Positions 1 to 12,771 of a stretch of DNA of 64,000 bases are shown here, piece by piece. Numbering within the stretch: position 1 is the first letter of the stretch; the number at the start of each line of letters is the position of its first letter. This stretch comes from Metaphire vulgaris (lineage: Eukaryota > Annelida > Clitellata > Crassiclitellata > Megascolecidae). The stretch is from positions 13,511,013-13,575,012 of the forward strand of contig CM030850.1 in NCBI GenBank assembly GCA_018105865.1, read 5' to 3'. The translations under genes were made by a program, and so were the position numbers. The notes beneath the pieces are model-generated. The model searched no databases. It was not told where the DNA came from and was given only the letters and a program-made list of their open reading frames with translations.

Positions 1-345
1 ACTGTTCATGATTTGAAGTAATTTCACACGGTTTTGAGCTGCATGTACAGCACCTCCGATGCAAATCCATGTCCACTTAGTGAAGTCATCTCTCCATCTT
101 CGTCTGGGCCGTCCTTGCATTCGGGATCCTTCCATTGCACCTTCCATGCAGACCTTCATTAATCTGCTGTCCCTCCATCCTGGCAATATGCCCAAACATT
201 CAGCTATTTTCCTTGATTGTGGTGACAATGTCTTGTACCGTGCCAATTCTACGTCTTACTTCTTTGTTGGTGATCCTGAGCTCCCACCATATGTTCAGAA
301 TATGTCTGATACACTAGAAGAATGAAATGAAATAAGTTCATATCT
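1..345 (-). mobile_element. Non-LTR retrotransposon fragment (C-terminal end of reverse transcriptase ORF)
   Basis: Read on the minus strand, this stretch gives a broken reading frame with the 'LRITNKEVRRRIGT' and 'FGHIARMEG' type motifs found after the reverse transcriptase of many animal non-LTR elements, followed by a basic Gly/Arg-rich stretch. In-frame stops show it is dead. It is 5'-truncated and its 3' end leaves the window on the left. I did not assign a clade. It shares the 'GH(I/V)xR' architecture with the fragments at 7.6, 8.3, 19.1, 34.4, 41.3 and 54.9 kb. Confidence 0.6.
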
Positions 346-745
346 TGCATATGATATGCGAACACAAAGCACGCATAAAATATACACCTGTATGCAGCTG
401 AGTATAAAGATCAAACTCCAGGGTGTTTCATATGACAATAACCAATTCAGCACACCCTATATTCAATAAGCTGTACTCACAGCCATCCACCGTTACGGAT
501 TTATAATCTCACTTCAATTTTTAGTGTTCTAAGAAGTCCAACATAGAACTGAAATAAAGTCTAACAAAAGATTGCAAACAGTTTAATACACCACAAGCCA
601 GATAATTAGTAGCAAAATCCTGCTTCGTTGGTTCTAAAACTGAGAAAGAGAGCAAAAGACCAAGTCGATAGATATTTTAAAATTAGATTCAGCGTCTGAT
701 TATAAGCTGAATCAGCTGATATTATGCTACTGTATAACACGCTAT

Positions 746-794
746 ATGTGAAGTGGTTCTCACACAGGGCAACCCCTCCTGAACCACTTTAAAC

Positions 795-829
<35 letters not shown>

Positions 830-833
830 AATT
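746..833 (+). repeat. Hairpin-(ATT)n interspersed repeat, copy 1
   Basis: The sequence contains AGTGGTTCTCACACAGG, a short loop and GAACCACTTTAAAC, so AGTGGTT pairs with AACCACT, followed by a run of ATT triplets. The same arrangement recurs at about 27.4, 32.3, 33.8, 34.8, 57.3 and 59.5 kb in both orientations. Confidence 0.7.
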
Positions 834-951
834 CACTAGATTTTACTTAGAATTTAGACTTGCTTCGTGAAGTCCATAATCAGAAATTCGAGAGAGAAAT
901 TAAAGACAAACGCCTGGCATTATTGTATCATGTCTGTCTCAATTAACTTAC

Positions 952-1062
952 TTTGACAGAAGTGCCGCCTTTCGATTGCTTGGCCCCGGCCGCTGCTCCA
1001 GCGTCTCCGTCTTCGCCTTTAGACGGTTTCTTTCCCCCTCCGGCTTTACCCTTCGGCGGCAT
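952..1062 (-). CDS. PIN4: PIN4 (parvulin-14-like peptidyl-prolyl cis-trans isomerase), first coding exon
   Basis: Read on the minus strand, an ATG at 1062 opens 37 codons beginning MPPKGKAGGGKKPSKG and ending in KGGTSVK, directly followed by a strong donor (GTAAGT). This matches the basic, Gly/Lys-rich, unstructured N-terminus of PIN4 (parvulin 14), which in the family is followed by the catalytic VRHILC segment. That N-terminus is known to mediate nucleic-acid binding and targeting; the catalytic PPIase domain comes from later exons. The exon ends in phase 0. I found no exon for the catalytic domain between here and base 1, so the rest should lie to the left of the window. The gene is head-to-head with the zinc-finger gene, with starts about 1.2 kb apart. 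Identification rests on a short low-complexity exon but a very characteristic start. Confidence 0.8.
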
Positions 1063-1774
1063 CCCGGCAAAGATAATTAACGGGTAAAACTTATTTTCTC
1101 TAATTTTTTCGAATAATTCGCCTTAAATTAAATACTTCAATCGTTTAGCGAACAAATGAACGACACCATGCTTTAAAACCCCACAAGTTTTACAACATCA
1201 CAAATTCACAACATCAGCGTTGCAACACTATACGCTTTCAAAAAATCATAGAAAGCCTTAAGAATGTTAACGTCGTACATTGGTTATATTGCCTCCTCTT
1301 TCGATCTTGTACCTTCTGTCGCATTATTCTTCCTTATTAATGTATTTCTCACACTGATCAATTTGGAAAGCTAATGAGTGTATGAGAAAGTTGAGAAACA
1401 ATATTTTGTGTCACTGCCATTAGTTAGAAAAGCAGTTCTCTGCCAACATAGAAACCGCATCACAAAATCTGAAAATAACATTTCTGTTAGAAACGTAAAC
1501 AAAACGTATTTAAAACTCTTTCTCGATTTTCTTCTACAACTCTTTGTTCTCCATAATTACGAAAGTCCTAAATAGGTCTGCGGATTGCTTAAAATTGTTT
1601 CAGAATGAGAAAAATTTCCAGATAATGCCTTGTCCTTGTAATGTTCAGTCTGTTTGCCTAAAAGTTGAAACCCCAAATCAACTTACAGTTACCGGTATCT
1701 AATAACTGTTTGTAGTTATTATATAAATATTAGAGGTGTTGTTGATTTAATACCTGCCAGATTGCTTATTAAAA

Positions 1775-1903
1775 TGGTAAAGATATTATTCAGGCGTAGC
1801 GATTATAGCTTAACGAAGCTTGTTATACTGTAACTGATTCTAAAGGTAAAGATATTATTATAAGGCTTGGCGATTATAGCTTAAGGAAGCTTGTTATACT
1901 ATA
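1775..1903. repeat. Two-copy direct repeat, 72-bp shift
   Basis: A segment starting GGTAAAGATATTATT, continuing through GCGATTATAGCTTAA and ending GAAGCTTGTTATACT, occurs at 1775-1832 and again at 1846-1903 with a few differences. It contains no coding sequence. Confidence 0.75.
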
Positions 1904-2172
1904 AAATTCTCTATGGAGAATTTTCTAAGTTTTTAGATAGCTAATTTTAATATTTTATGTGATCGCGCTATAAACGTCTTTAAAACTGGCTCCACACTTC
2001 AATTGAATTTTGTAGTATAATTGATCAAAATACACATAACATTTCTAATAGGTCTGTCGGCTGTCGCAGTATGATGAACAGATGAAACTAGACCTGGAGC
2101 CGTACCTACCGTAATTGCGAATGGCTGCAGAGAGAGAAGAACATCCAAGTACATAATTATGACGGGACCGTC

Positions 2173-2183
2173 AAGATGGCGGC
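2173..2183 (+). promoter_or_regulatory. YY1-type motif (AAGATGGCGGC)
   Basis: AAGATGGCGGC is a full match to the YY1 consensus, which in animal housekeeping genes commonly sits just downstream of the transcription start. Its position about 110 bp before the zinc-finger gene's ATG fits that location. The ATG inside it opens a nine-codon upstream ORF. Confidence 0.45.
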
Positions 2184-2203
2184 AGTCGATATTTATGACT
2201 AGA
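2177..2203 (+). other. Short upstream ORF in the zinc-finger gene leader
   Basis: ATG followed by seven sense codons (MAAVDIYD) and TAG, 90 bp upstream of the main start. If the transcript starts upstream of 2177, ribosomes would meet this ORF first. The main ATG at 2293 has an in-frame stop at 2251 and no earlier in-frame ATG after it. Confidence 0.35.
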
Positions 2204-2292
2204 AACGACGATGCTGCCTCCCACAATGACGATTCGTGATGATTAGACGATAGTCGTCGTCGTTTTCATCATCGGATTATTCTTGTTTGATC

Positions 2293-2415
2293 ATGGATCG
2301 GGACCGTTTTCTTCTGGAACTCGAGGAAATTAAGACCGGCCGCGGAGCCCTGGATCCTTCGGGGGACCCCTCCGCCCCCGATGGGGACGACGGCCTCTGT
2401 AACCGAATCTACCTG
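2293..2415 (+). CDS. Zinc-finger gene exon 1 (start)
   Basis: Forty-one codons from MDRDRFLLELEEIK to CNRIYL, followed by donor GTGAGC. The start is chosen because an in-frame stop lies at 2251 with no intervening ATG. The end in phase 0 joins directly to exon 2, and the joined CNRIYL-KLVECL aligns with the Y-C-x-x-L-C-x-x-L-L-E segment of ZNF292. Confidence 0.75.
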
Positions 2416-5400
2416 GTGAGCGCCAAGACGATAGTCTCTCTGTTCGTTTAGAATTTGTGGAGTTGAAACAGTTGATTTTGGCCGGGGGGATGCCACCACC
2501 GCGCCGTAGGTACCGGACCGGTTGTGTGGTTGGTGAGTCAGTCATCTGAACCCCTAGTCATGTATAAATCTGGGAAACTGCAACAGCGTTTGGAAGACAG
2601 CTGATGCAGAATCGGGCCGAGATTCGCCACACAATAGGGCTGAGGTGTGCTGCTATGATTGTAGGGATGTGTATATTGCAGAGGCACATTCCACTTTTTG
2701 TACAGTGTTAAGAAGTGGATATTATCTTGAAATTGTAATGCAATGCTATCTTCAGGGAGGAAACTATGGAATAATTGACATCATTCACGCAACAGAAGAC
2801 AGGGAAATGAAGGTCCTTGATCGCCGACTCAGTCAACCTGCATAGCACCTAGAAGAAGAATGTAATGTAATGTAGCATTTGTATAGCTCCTCTTATATTT
2901 CTACTCAGAAACGCTCCTGGCATTGGAGTCGAATGATAAAGTAGTGGGACTTTAGCTTTTGCATTGAACAGAGCGAGGGAGTAAGAAGTGAGGCCCGAAT
3001 GAATGGGTTCAAGGCATTCCAGAGGAGGGTCCAGTCAATGTAAATGCTCGACGCTGAGTAGGAGAAGTGTGTGATCTGGGAACATAAACATTCTTCCGAG
3101 CAGTGGAGTGGAATAGGTGATGTGCAGTGGAAGAGGGTGATTTGAAAAGCTCAGTAATGTAAGACGGGGTCTGACCTCTAGGTGATGCAGAAACAATAAT
3201 TACTTGTTTGAATTTAATGCGGTCAGAGATTGGAAGCCAATGTAGGGTGTTAAGCATAAAATCTGAGATGCTAGAATAGCGAGGAGCTTTAGCCACAAGA
3301 CGAGCCGCAGCATTTAGGACAGATTGCAGACTGGAGAGCAGGCTTTTGGGCAGGCCAAGATAAAGAGAATTGCAATACCCCGGTAGTCTAGCCTACTAAC
3401 ACAAAAGCCTGAACCAGAGATTTGGCTGCAGACAGAGATAGTGAAGAACGAATAACTCTAATTTGCCTAATCGACTGATTTCGTTAATTTGCTCCTCACT
3501 TCTTTGCTTCATGTCTCCTAAACCAGTACAGTGCATCTTCATTGCTCAACACTTCTCATATTTATTATAACAGCAAAACTCAGTTTTCATTCTAGATTGA
3601 AAGCATTATCTTTGAGTACATTAATCGCTTCCACGGGTTCGCCATCTTAAAACGGCGGCGGAAAATCATAGCCAAACGGCGTTCGCCGTTTATAAACGGT
3701 GCGCTATATAAGCAAGTGTGTACCGCGGACCTGCGATTTTTCAAAAATCCAATGCGGGAACCGATTTAGTTCACATCTATTCAATAGGCGGCAGCACCGT
3801 TTTTGATAATGGTGACTATATATGCAAGAGATATTGGCTGTGTAACAACCAAGGCTGGAAAATGTATAGGAAAAATCTTCAGCCGGAGGCTAGAAAAATC
3901 ATAACTACGCCAAATATGGTCCGATCTTCAAAATTTTTGCACTATTCTGTTCCAATTACACCTCCCTACAACTTTCTCGCTCACAGTTGGGGGGTCACCA
4001 CTGAAAATCTTTTTTATTGAGCTTTGAAATTTGTTTGTCGGAGATGGTCCGATTTTGGGGTGTAGAGTGGACCCTACCCCCCCCCCCAATTTTTTTGTAC
4101 GGATGGTTCGAAAGACCAATAAAAATGCTCAACAATGGTGCAAACCGCATCTTTCTAGCTTCTATATAGCCTGAAATATACTGAGTTGTTCGGTTTTTCA
4201 CATTGAAAATCCGTTCACATAATTGTCATTTCAGCCAGCAATTGGCACTTGGGTATGAAACTTCATAACTACCCCAAATATGGTCCGATCTTCAAAATTT
4301 TTGCACCATTCTGTTCCAATTACACTCCTCTAGAACTCTCTCGCTCACATTTGGGGGTTTACCGCTGAAGACGTTTTGCTATTGACCTTTGATCAAAATT
4401 TGAACAAAATGTTGAGGAGGGGTCCGATTTTGGGGTGTAGAGTGGTCCCTACCCCCAACTTTTTTCTTTTGGCACGGATGATAGAAAGAGCAATAAAAAT
4501 GCTCAACAACGGTGCAAACCGCATCTTTCTAGCTTCTATATAGCCTGAAATATAGTCAGTTTATAATGTATATGTTCACGTTTTCATATGAACGCCTTTT
4601 CCAAAAATTAATTCCCCCGTCAGGGGATGACTTTAAAAATTTAATTCTCCCTTTAAAGGGTTAATCCTTTTTTAACATAAGCATGGTAATTCAAGTAATA
4701 AGATAAGGTGATCACTATAAAACCTTAATTATGGAAATACAGTTGAATATAGCAAATAACAAATTTATAACAAAATAACAATAACAAACAACAATTTTAA
4801 CAAAAATTTAGAAACAATTTAAAATCAATCGTTTTATGTTAAAAACTTATCTGTTTCGTCTCAATTACCAACAATGGTTGTAATAGTAACATGTAATTTT
4901 AGTAACTGTACTATGTTCATGTAGTCAATTTTGGATGAGTCACTACATGAATCTTGACCATTCCATTGGCAAGTCCTTTTTTATGAATGAATTTTGACAC
5001 TTGTATGGCACTGCAGTGTTTTGTACAGCTATTCTTGCTTGGAGATTAGTTCTGTTGTAGCAAAAAATTTTCATGGCATTTTCCTTACATTTCTGTTTGG
5101 TGGATTTCACAGTTTAGGAATTTCGTGCAAAAAGCATGAATCTTGATTGCCTTGTTAACTTATCAGAGGCAGGTAAAAAGGGAGGAATCGATTTGTTCCG
5201 TTAGGGCTCATCCATATAGTACACATGCAAAAACTGCATATTTTCAACCCCTCCCCCTGTTGCACACAGCGTACATACGAAAAATCTCCAAAATCCAACC
5301 CCATCCTCCCATTCACTGCATACATATTATATGGATGGACCCTTAGAAGGGTCTTTGGTCCCAGTTATTCGCCACTCAACACCTGTTAATAATGTTTTAG

Positions 5401-8400
5401 ATAGATGATGCTAGTCAGTCTTCATGTTTCTCTATTGACTGGCAAGCTTTTAGTATTAGACTCTGTTATTTGATGCCTGTTGCCCTAAGTATAACATTCT
5501 GCTTACATTTACATATTACATTACATAATACATATGATGACATAATAGATTTTAATTATTGTTGCCTTATTCTGTCATATTCATAACAGAACATGGATTT
5601 GACTGTTATTAAGTGTTTGTGATCTGTTACTTTTAGATGTAATTGAGAGTTTGACGTTTTCAGGTATTATTTGTTGGCTTTTGTAGAAATTGGTTGAGTG
5701 TCTGACATACGAATCAAAAAACGTCGAAGCAAAGCTTCAAGTGTTGACGTCTGCTCTCTGCTATTACATAGACTTACGGCCTCACTACGATGTCCTGTCT
5801 CCCGAGGCCGATGCTCTTGGCCATTACCTGTTCATGTTAGTCGAGAACCTTAATCATGATGATATTTTTAATGTCCCTGGTTATCTGTTTGTCTTTGCTT
5901 ACCTGTCTGCTGTTATATCTTTACTTCATTTCTGTTGCTTTTGTGATAAAAATTGTCTTGCTTCTGTCATCATCATCATCATTATCGCTGATGCTCAGCA
6001 TTTTGATAGGACTTTTGTGCCAACATTGACCCTTTGATTCCGGCAATCTGTATAGCCATATCTGTTATGTAGCCAAAATATCGGCCTTACGAGGCGAAAG
6101 GGTTAAGGTAACAGTTGTTCCAAGGATTAGTGCCATCGCCTTCTCTTAGCATCAGCCGAATGAAGGATTTGTCTCCTTCCACCTGATAAGTAAAACTCAT
6201 TCACAGCTGAATTGCTGGATGAATACCATGGCCAGAAACAGCTGAAAAGTGTCTGATTTTACTGAGGTTTAGAACCCTGGACCTCATAGCTGGCTTCCTA
6301 GCCACTGTACTGCTGTTTAACCACAATTGCTACCTCATCTGCTTTAAGATGCAGTACTTGCAGACAGTATTTTTGTATTCCCTCTCATCCATTCAGTTTG
6401 ACATATTCTTATTTAGTTTATTTTCTTTCATTCGATCTTAGGATGAATCTTCAAGAGTGATCTGCACCAAGTTTTCTTTCCTGTATCAGATTGTGTTTTG
6501 TGATTGTGAGGCAGCTCCTTTAACATATTGGGGACTTTTCGGTGGTTGACTTGTAGAGTAATCGTTTTCCATTCTTTTCTCTGTATCCACGTTTAAATTG
6601 CCTCTGACTTTCTCCGATCTATTTTCCTCTTTGCCAAGTCCCTTCGATCAGCCAGGGCAAGAAAATAGAAGTTGCTACTTTCTTCCAGCCAAATTTTGCA
6701 ATGGCTTTTTGGTAGTTGTCAAAATAGATGCCAATGGGCATCTTCATATATATTATATGTGATCATTCTGAAACCATGTTGCTTATTTGAAATTCTCATA
6801 TCAGCTTCTGCTTTTACTTATGATCTTTTTATCAGAACCTGAATGACTGCTTTTGCAAACACATGACTGACAAGTCTGTTTGTTGTCAATTTATACACTC
6901 CATTGAATTTGGTGTATACTTCGATAGTATTGCGTGATATTTTGTTAGTCCTTTGGCCATTTCTGTAGATATCTTAATAAGCAGTCTGTAGAATGTTTTT
7001 TGTTTAACTTCTAGATGCAGATAATTTTTTAGAGGCTGTTCTATCTGCCAATCGATCTAAAAGTTAATTTAATTGAGATTAAGTTGCATTTTAAAATCAA
7101 GTTGATTTTTTTAATGAACCCCCTGCAGAATACAAAATTTGGCCATATTTTGCTGTTAATATATAATAGGTGAATGATTGCTGGTGGTTATGATTTAATA
7201 TAATATTTAATATAATATTAAATTTAATATTTAATTAAATGCTTGATTTCATAGTTAATTTAATATTTAATACATGACAAATGCAGCCTTTTATTCTGAT
7301 AGGGAGTGTTCAAGACTGGTTTTGGGCATTGAGTTTCATCATCTGCAGAGTGACGACACATTCAAGTGCGCATTTAAGAGTGCAATAAGTGACATGTATC
7401 ATAAGCTGCAGGACTATGCGATTGGGCAGGTGTTTCTCGTCTTGGAGTGGCTGATGGTAAACCAGTGGAGCCATCCTACGCTCGTGGCGATGATGAAAGG
7501 CGAAGATGTCGACAAAGATCGTGGTAACGATGCTGTTTATAGTTAATTGATTATAATCGGATAACCTCTTCACCTTATATGTTTTTCTCATGTTTTTAAT
7601 TTGACATAGAGTGTAAATTGAACAAATGAATTAGTACTCGAAATGGCAGGTACACGAAGAAAATTGCTCTCTACAATACGTAAAAGAAAACTTCAATTTT
7701 TTGGACATATAATGAGGAAGAAAGGTATAGAAAACCTAGTAACTACTGGAAAAGTTGAAGGCAAAAGATCAAGAGGAAGACAAAGAATGACGTATATCAG
7801 TAGTTTACTGACTGATGTAAAGGGGATAACTACAGAATTAGAACTCATATAAGCAACACACAACAAAGAGAAATGGAAGTCCATAGTCGTCAACGTAGAA
7901 ATACACGACACCTGAAGAAGAAGTAAATTGAACAGGTGCCTTGTAAATATTGGGTGCCTTAATGGCTCAGATGGTAGAGCATCAGCCCCACCTGCCATTG
8001 AATGGGGTTCGATTCCCGGGCAGTCACATGACCACCAGTGCAGAACGAAAATTAATATTGTCTGCATAGCGCTTCATCAAGGTGCTATATAAATCTAAGA
8101 TGTAAATTATGAATTATGTTCATAAATGCAATACATTGATTAAAAAGTATTCTGGACTTGAATTAGAAATAAGGAAGATGTGCAGGCAGTTGAAAGAGCA
8201 GTTGTATCGAATATAAGCATATCATTCGGGTAATTTCTTGAGGGTGAACATTAGATTTGATTCCACTCTCCCCCCTTTGAGATCTACAAATTTGCCCCTA
8301 AAAATCTGCAGCATATGATTTGCATATTTTCGTGAAATCAAGAGACAGATCATCATCATCATCAGATCTTCATATCTGAAGGTTGGGTCAAGTTGTTTCC

Positions 8401-11400
8401 ACTTCGTTCTGTCTTCAGCAACTTTTAGCATAGTTCTTTTCCTGTATGTGTTTATGTCCAACAGGTCTTCCTCTGGCCCTGTTTCCCTCAATCTGCCCCT
8501 AATAGGACTTTTGCTTGTTCTGTGCTTGAAGTCGCATTATGTGTCCAGCAATAGTTTTCCTGTTTATAATTTCTGTCAGGAGTTGTCTCTTTTCTCCAAT
8601 TTTCTTTAGTACCTCTTCATTTGTTATCTCTCTTGCCAGCTAATTTTCAAGATTCTTCAGACATTTCAAAATTTTATTTTTCAACTGCTTTGTTAGAGTC
8701 CAGGAGGAGAATTCCCAAAGCATCTCATTTAAGTGTTTGGTCTAGGTTTCTTCTTAGACAGATAGAAGTGACAGATAGAAGATAGAAGTGGAAATTGCAG
8801 ACTTTTGCAAAGTGTTATGTAACACTTTGCAAAATCCATGCAATGAAGTCTTGATACAATATCCGATATACAAAGTTGCACCGAGCTGCTTACTAGCACC
8901 TCTGTCGGAATGTTCCAGAAATAGCCGCAGTGGGAATTCCCAAAGTCTGTTTAACATGGCTATTCACAATATTCGAAGCTTATATTGCCTTTTGTAATTA
9001 CTGTATTGATCCATATTGTCAGTTAAATAGAAGAATAGATTATGTGGACATCCCATCATCAGTACTTAAAAAAACAATGAACCATGTTAACATATTCTGT
9101 CTTGCCATAAATGTTTTATGATAAATGCATAGATGTGGCTTCATTATCATATTTATTGTCAGGTGTGATTTGAATTGCAAATTATGCAACACTACAATTT
9201 AATACTTCTGAAGAAGTTTATTTTGCTGTTTTCTTTTATAAAATCGTAAACTGTCACATATGCAAAATGTATTGATCTTCGTTCTGAATAAATCTTTAGC
9301 GCTGACGTACATTCGGAGCGGCGAATACCCGGAGTTGTTTCGCCTTCGCGTCGAGATGCTGATGGAGAGCGGGTGCGAGAATTTTGCTCTGAATCTCATT
9401 GGTTGGTGCGTCCAGAGTCCGTTGTTCGAAAATGACGTTCCTCTCCGATCGACGCATTTGCTGCTTCTGCATAAGCTTGGACGAAATGAACAACTGCACA
9501 GTCAGGTGAAATAGATGCTTCCAAACAGTCAAGATACATTTGAGTTTTGTTTGTTCCAGGGAATGACCTGAAACCGCTCCGGAATTTCACTCCGGCTGAA
9601 TAATAAGGTTTTTCGGCACTATCCGGATTTGCCAAATACTTATAGCAGATAATTGCCGAATCTGAATATCATTGTCACATTGATTTTGATATTGACTTTC
9701 GATTTTAGCTTTATAAGATTCTCTTTAACTTCCATCTTCAAAGCTGCAAACTCGAGATAGATATAAGAGAGATATAAGATATATTGTTGATGGAAATGGT
9801 GGGCCCCCTAAAATTTCATTTTGTAGGTGGACCCTGGTACCGACGTACCGTTTGTACCTTGGTAAATCCGCCACTGTGAATAATGATGGAAACTGTGGTT
9901 TCGGGAGCAATTAATTGCCAGATGTTTAATTGTGTTGTGCTTTTAATTGCAGTGTTGTCAGCTTAGCTGTTGCACTGCTAAAGAGATTCTGCGACATCTT
10001 ATGACTCGTTCGGATGAGTCATCGTTTCTTCTGCTGATGACGCAGACCTTCCTTCTTCTCAACTGGATTAAGCCCGGAGATTTCTGCTGTACAAAGGTTC
10101 TAGACATGACGGAATATCTCTGCCTGAATGTTTCTAAATAAATAGCATTTAATTGGAATTTTAATCACTTGCGTAAAGAACATCTTTGCGGATAATGTGC
10201 ATCTATGCATAAGTCATTTTAAAATTTATGGATGTACACGTACAGCTTCGTGCTATACAAGAGCTTTGAGTCTCCTCTGTTATAGCCTATAGTTAGCCTT
10301 GCTTTTTGATTCACAAAAGTGTATGGCTTGGATGCCATTAACCCCTTAACCGTGTATTTAACTGTAACCCAATGTAAAATGGATGGATATATCCAGGATC
10401 CCCAGTTAAGGGGTTAATTGTATGAGGGTGTTAAAGTTTTAGTATAGTTTTTGCCAGTGTTTTTTTTTCGGTGGGAATGAATGGGGATGGCGTTCTCGCA
10501 CCTTTATTGCCAGATTCATTTATATCGATATGCAATAATAATGCGCGTTTAACTTACAGTCAGTTCTTTTTTCCAGTGGCAATGCATGTGTCGATTACAG
10601 TTCAAAAACAATGGGCTACATTGTGTATAAATATGCCAAGTACTATCGTTCTACTAATATCTAGGACATAATTCTTACAACAAAGCAGATGTGAAATGAG
10701 TTCTGGGCCAAGCCTTTTTTCCTAGAAAAAGAAAAAGAGCACTCGTTTTTGCTATAGAAAATTGGCTTGTCAGCCATCTGGGCAGGATTTAGAGTTTGAT
10801 CCTTGTTTTAGTGTGCTTAATTAGAACTATATTTTTGCTGGCCATTCAGTTAGAAGCTGTTTGTTTATTGTAACATGTTGTCATATTAGACTGCAGGTAG
10901 ATTCAAGTTGTAATTGTGTTAATCTTGCTCATTTGACTTTGTTATAACGTACTGTTAGTGTTATGCATGGAGTATGACATTTTCAGTAGTAATTTCATAG
11001 TGTCTGTAATATAAACATTGTTATGTGCAGGGTGCGATTTGTGACCTGGAGCAGTGGGGGGGGGGGAATATGTTGAGCTTGGGGATGTAGTTGTTGGGGA
11101 AGTGTAGCAGTGGGGGGATGTAGTGGTGGGGATGTAGCAGTAGGGGGGGATGCATTTGGGCAGTGGGGGAAATCCCCCCTTCCCCCTACAAATCGCACCC
11201 TGGTTATGTGTTGAAGATCAATTTTAAAGATTTGGTTGTACATGAAAACTGCAGCAGACTCGAGATTTGGACAGACCTGTTGTGTTCGATAGATTGAAAC
11301 GTGTTTTTAGGAGCTTTTGGAATTCTGGTTAACCATTGAGCACCAGGGTGAACCAGATGACTGCAAGTTTCTGGACAGTATCAACAAGGTCATTGGCCTC

Positions 11401-12673
11401 ACTCAGGACATCAGACAGATCATTATCTTCCTTGAAGTCATGGTCGAATTGGTACAGTTCTTTGTGATTTCTAAAAACCTTGATCATAATATTTTTTACT
11501 AGCCTTACTGTCTGACTTTGAATGAGCTTGGATAAATACCTTAGAGCAGCTAAGAAGACTTTGTCTTCATTTGGTGCGAGTCACTTGAAAGCATGTTTTT
11601 AGTTGATCATTTAATAAAAAATGGAGCTATATAAATGCACTATGTTTACATTTACTGATTCTATGAGACTTAAACTGTGGTGACCATTGTTCTTATGCAC
11701 TTTTATCAAAACTACGTGTCTTGTTAGTTTGGTCGTGCTTAGATAATGCGGTGTAGTTGAGTTTTAAAATTGTGCATTTCTGTTTTCAGTTTGAATCCAA
11801 GTTCATCCAGTTTTGCACCTTATTGGCTCTGAGTTCGTTGCGGAAAGAACGGCATCGCTTAGAAGTTGCACGCGGTTGTCAGAAGGACGGACGAGAGGCG
11901 GACGACGCAACTGGAAGCCTGGTTCGAATCTGCCGTCTCGTTGCGAGGCTGTACACAGGTCATCCTCAGATGCATCTTGTGAGCGTTGAATTCGTATTTC
12001 CATCATGCAAGTTCCTACCAGTTTGCGATTTGTGTCCCCTGGAGCAGTGGGGGGGGGAATATGTCGAGCTTGGGGGATGTAGTTGTTGGGGAAATGTAGC
12101 AGTTGGGGGGATGTAGTTATGGGGGATGTAGCAGTAGGGGGGATGCAGTTGGGGGGAATTCCCTCCCCCTCCTACAAATCGCGCCCTGGTTCCTACGGTC
12201 GTGATGTTTTCATAATCTATTTTCAAAAGATGTTGATCCCGATGGTTAAAGTTTAAATTTTTAGATCGCAAAGCCCACTTTTGTGGCTAAAGCTTCTGAC
12301 TGCAGAATCTGAAATTTCTGTAGAATAATCGACTTTTGACATTGATTCAATTGAAATAAATCACAGTCTGAGTCAGAAGTCCACGAACTCTGGCATTGAA
12401 TGTGGTTGACTCTAATTGTCTGGTTTTCACTTTTAATGTTGGCCTTAAATATTTACTTCATTTACTGATTTTAATGATTATTAATAATTTAGATTACAAT
12501 ATATATATATATATGTGTGTATATGTATACATATATAACATATGTATATATATATATATATATATCATGTATATATATATATATGTGAAACTCAAAACAT
12601 TCTTTTTAAAAATCATTTGGATAAAGCGCTTTTGATTTTACTGTATATTCATGCGCTATATAAATTGGCTTGT

Positions 12674-12719
<46 letters not shown>

Positions 12720-12730
12720 TAATATTGTGC

Positions 12731-12771
<41 letters not shown>

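Larger units (their letters stand above)
1063..2292. promoter_or_regulatory. Head-to-head intergenic region between PIN4 and the zinc-finger gene
   Basis: These 1.2 kb separate two divergently transcribed starts, so both promoters should lie here. The left two thirds are AT-rich and hold a 72-bp-period duplication (1775-1903). The right end (about 2050-2290) is less AT-rich and carries a YY1-type motif and a short upstream ORF. I see no convincing TATA box. The long ORF calls inside it have no recognisable product. Confidence 0.5.

Noticed and set aside
7957..8030. Possible functional tRNA gene
   Set aside because: A and B boxes are good, but the acceptor stem and anticodon arm do not pair properly and the sequence continues into a LINE-like tail, so it is a SINE.
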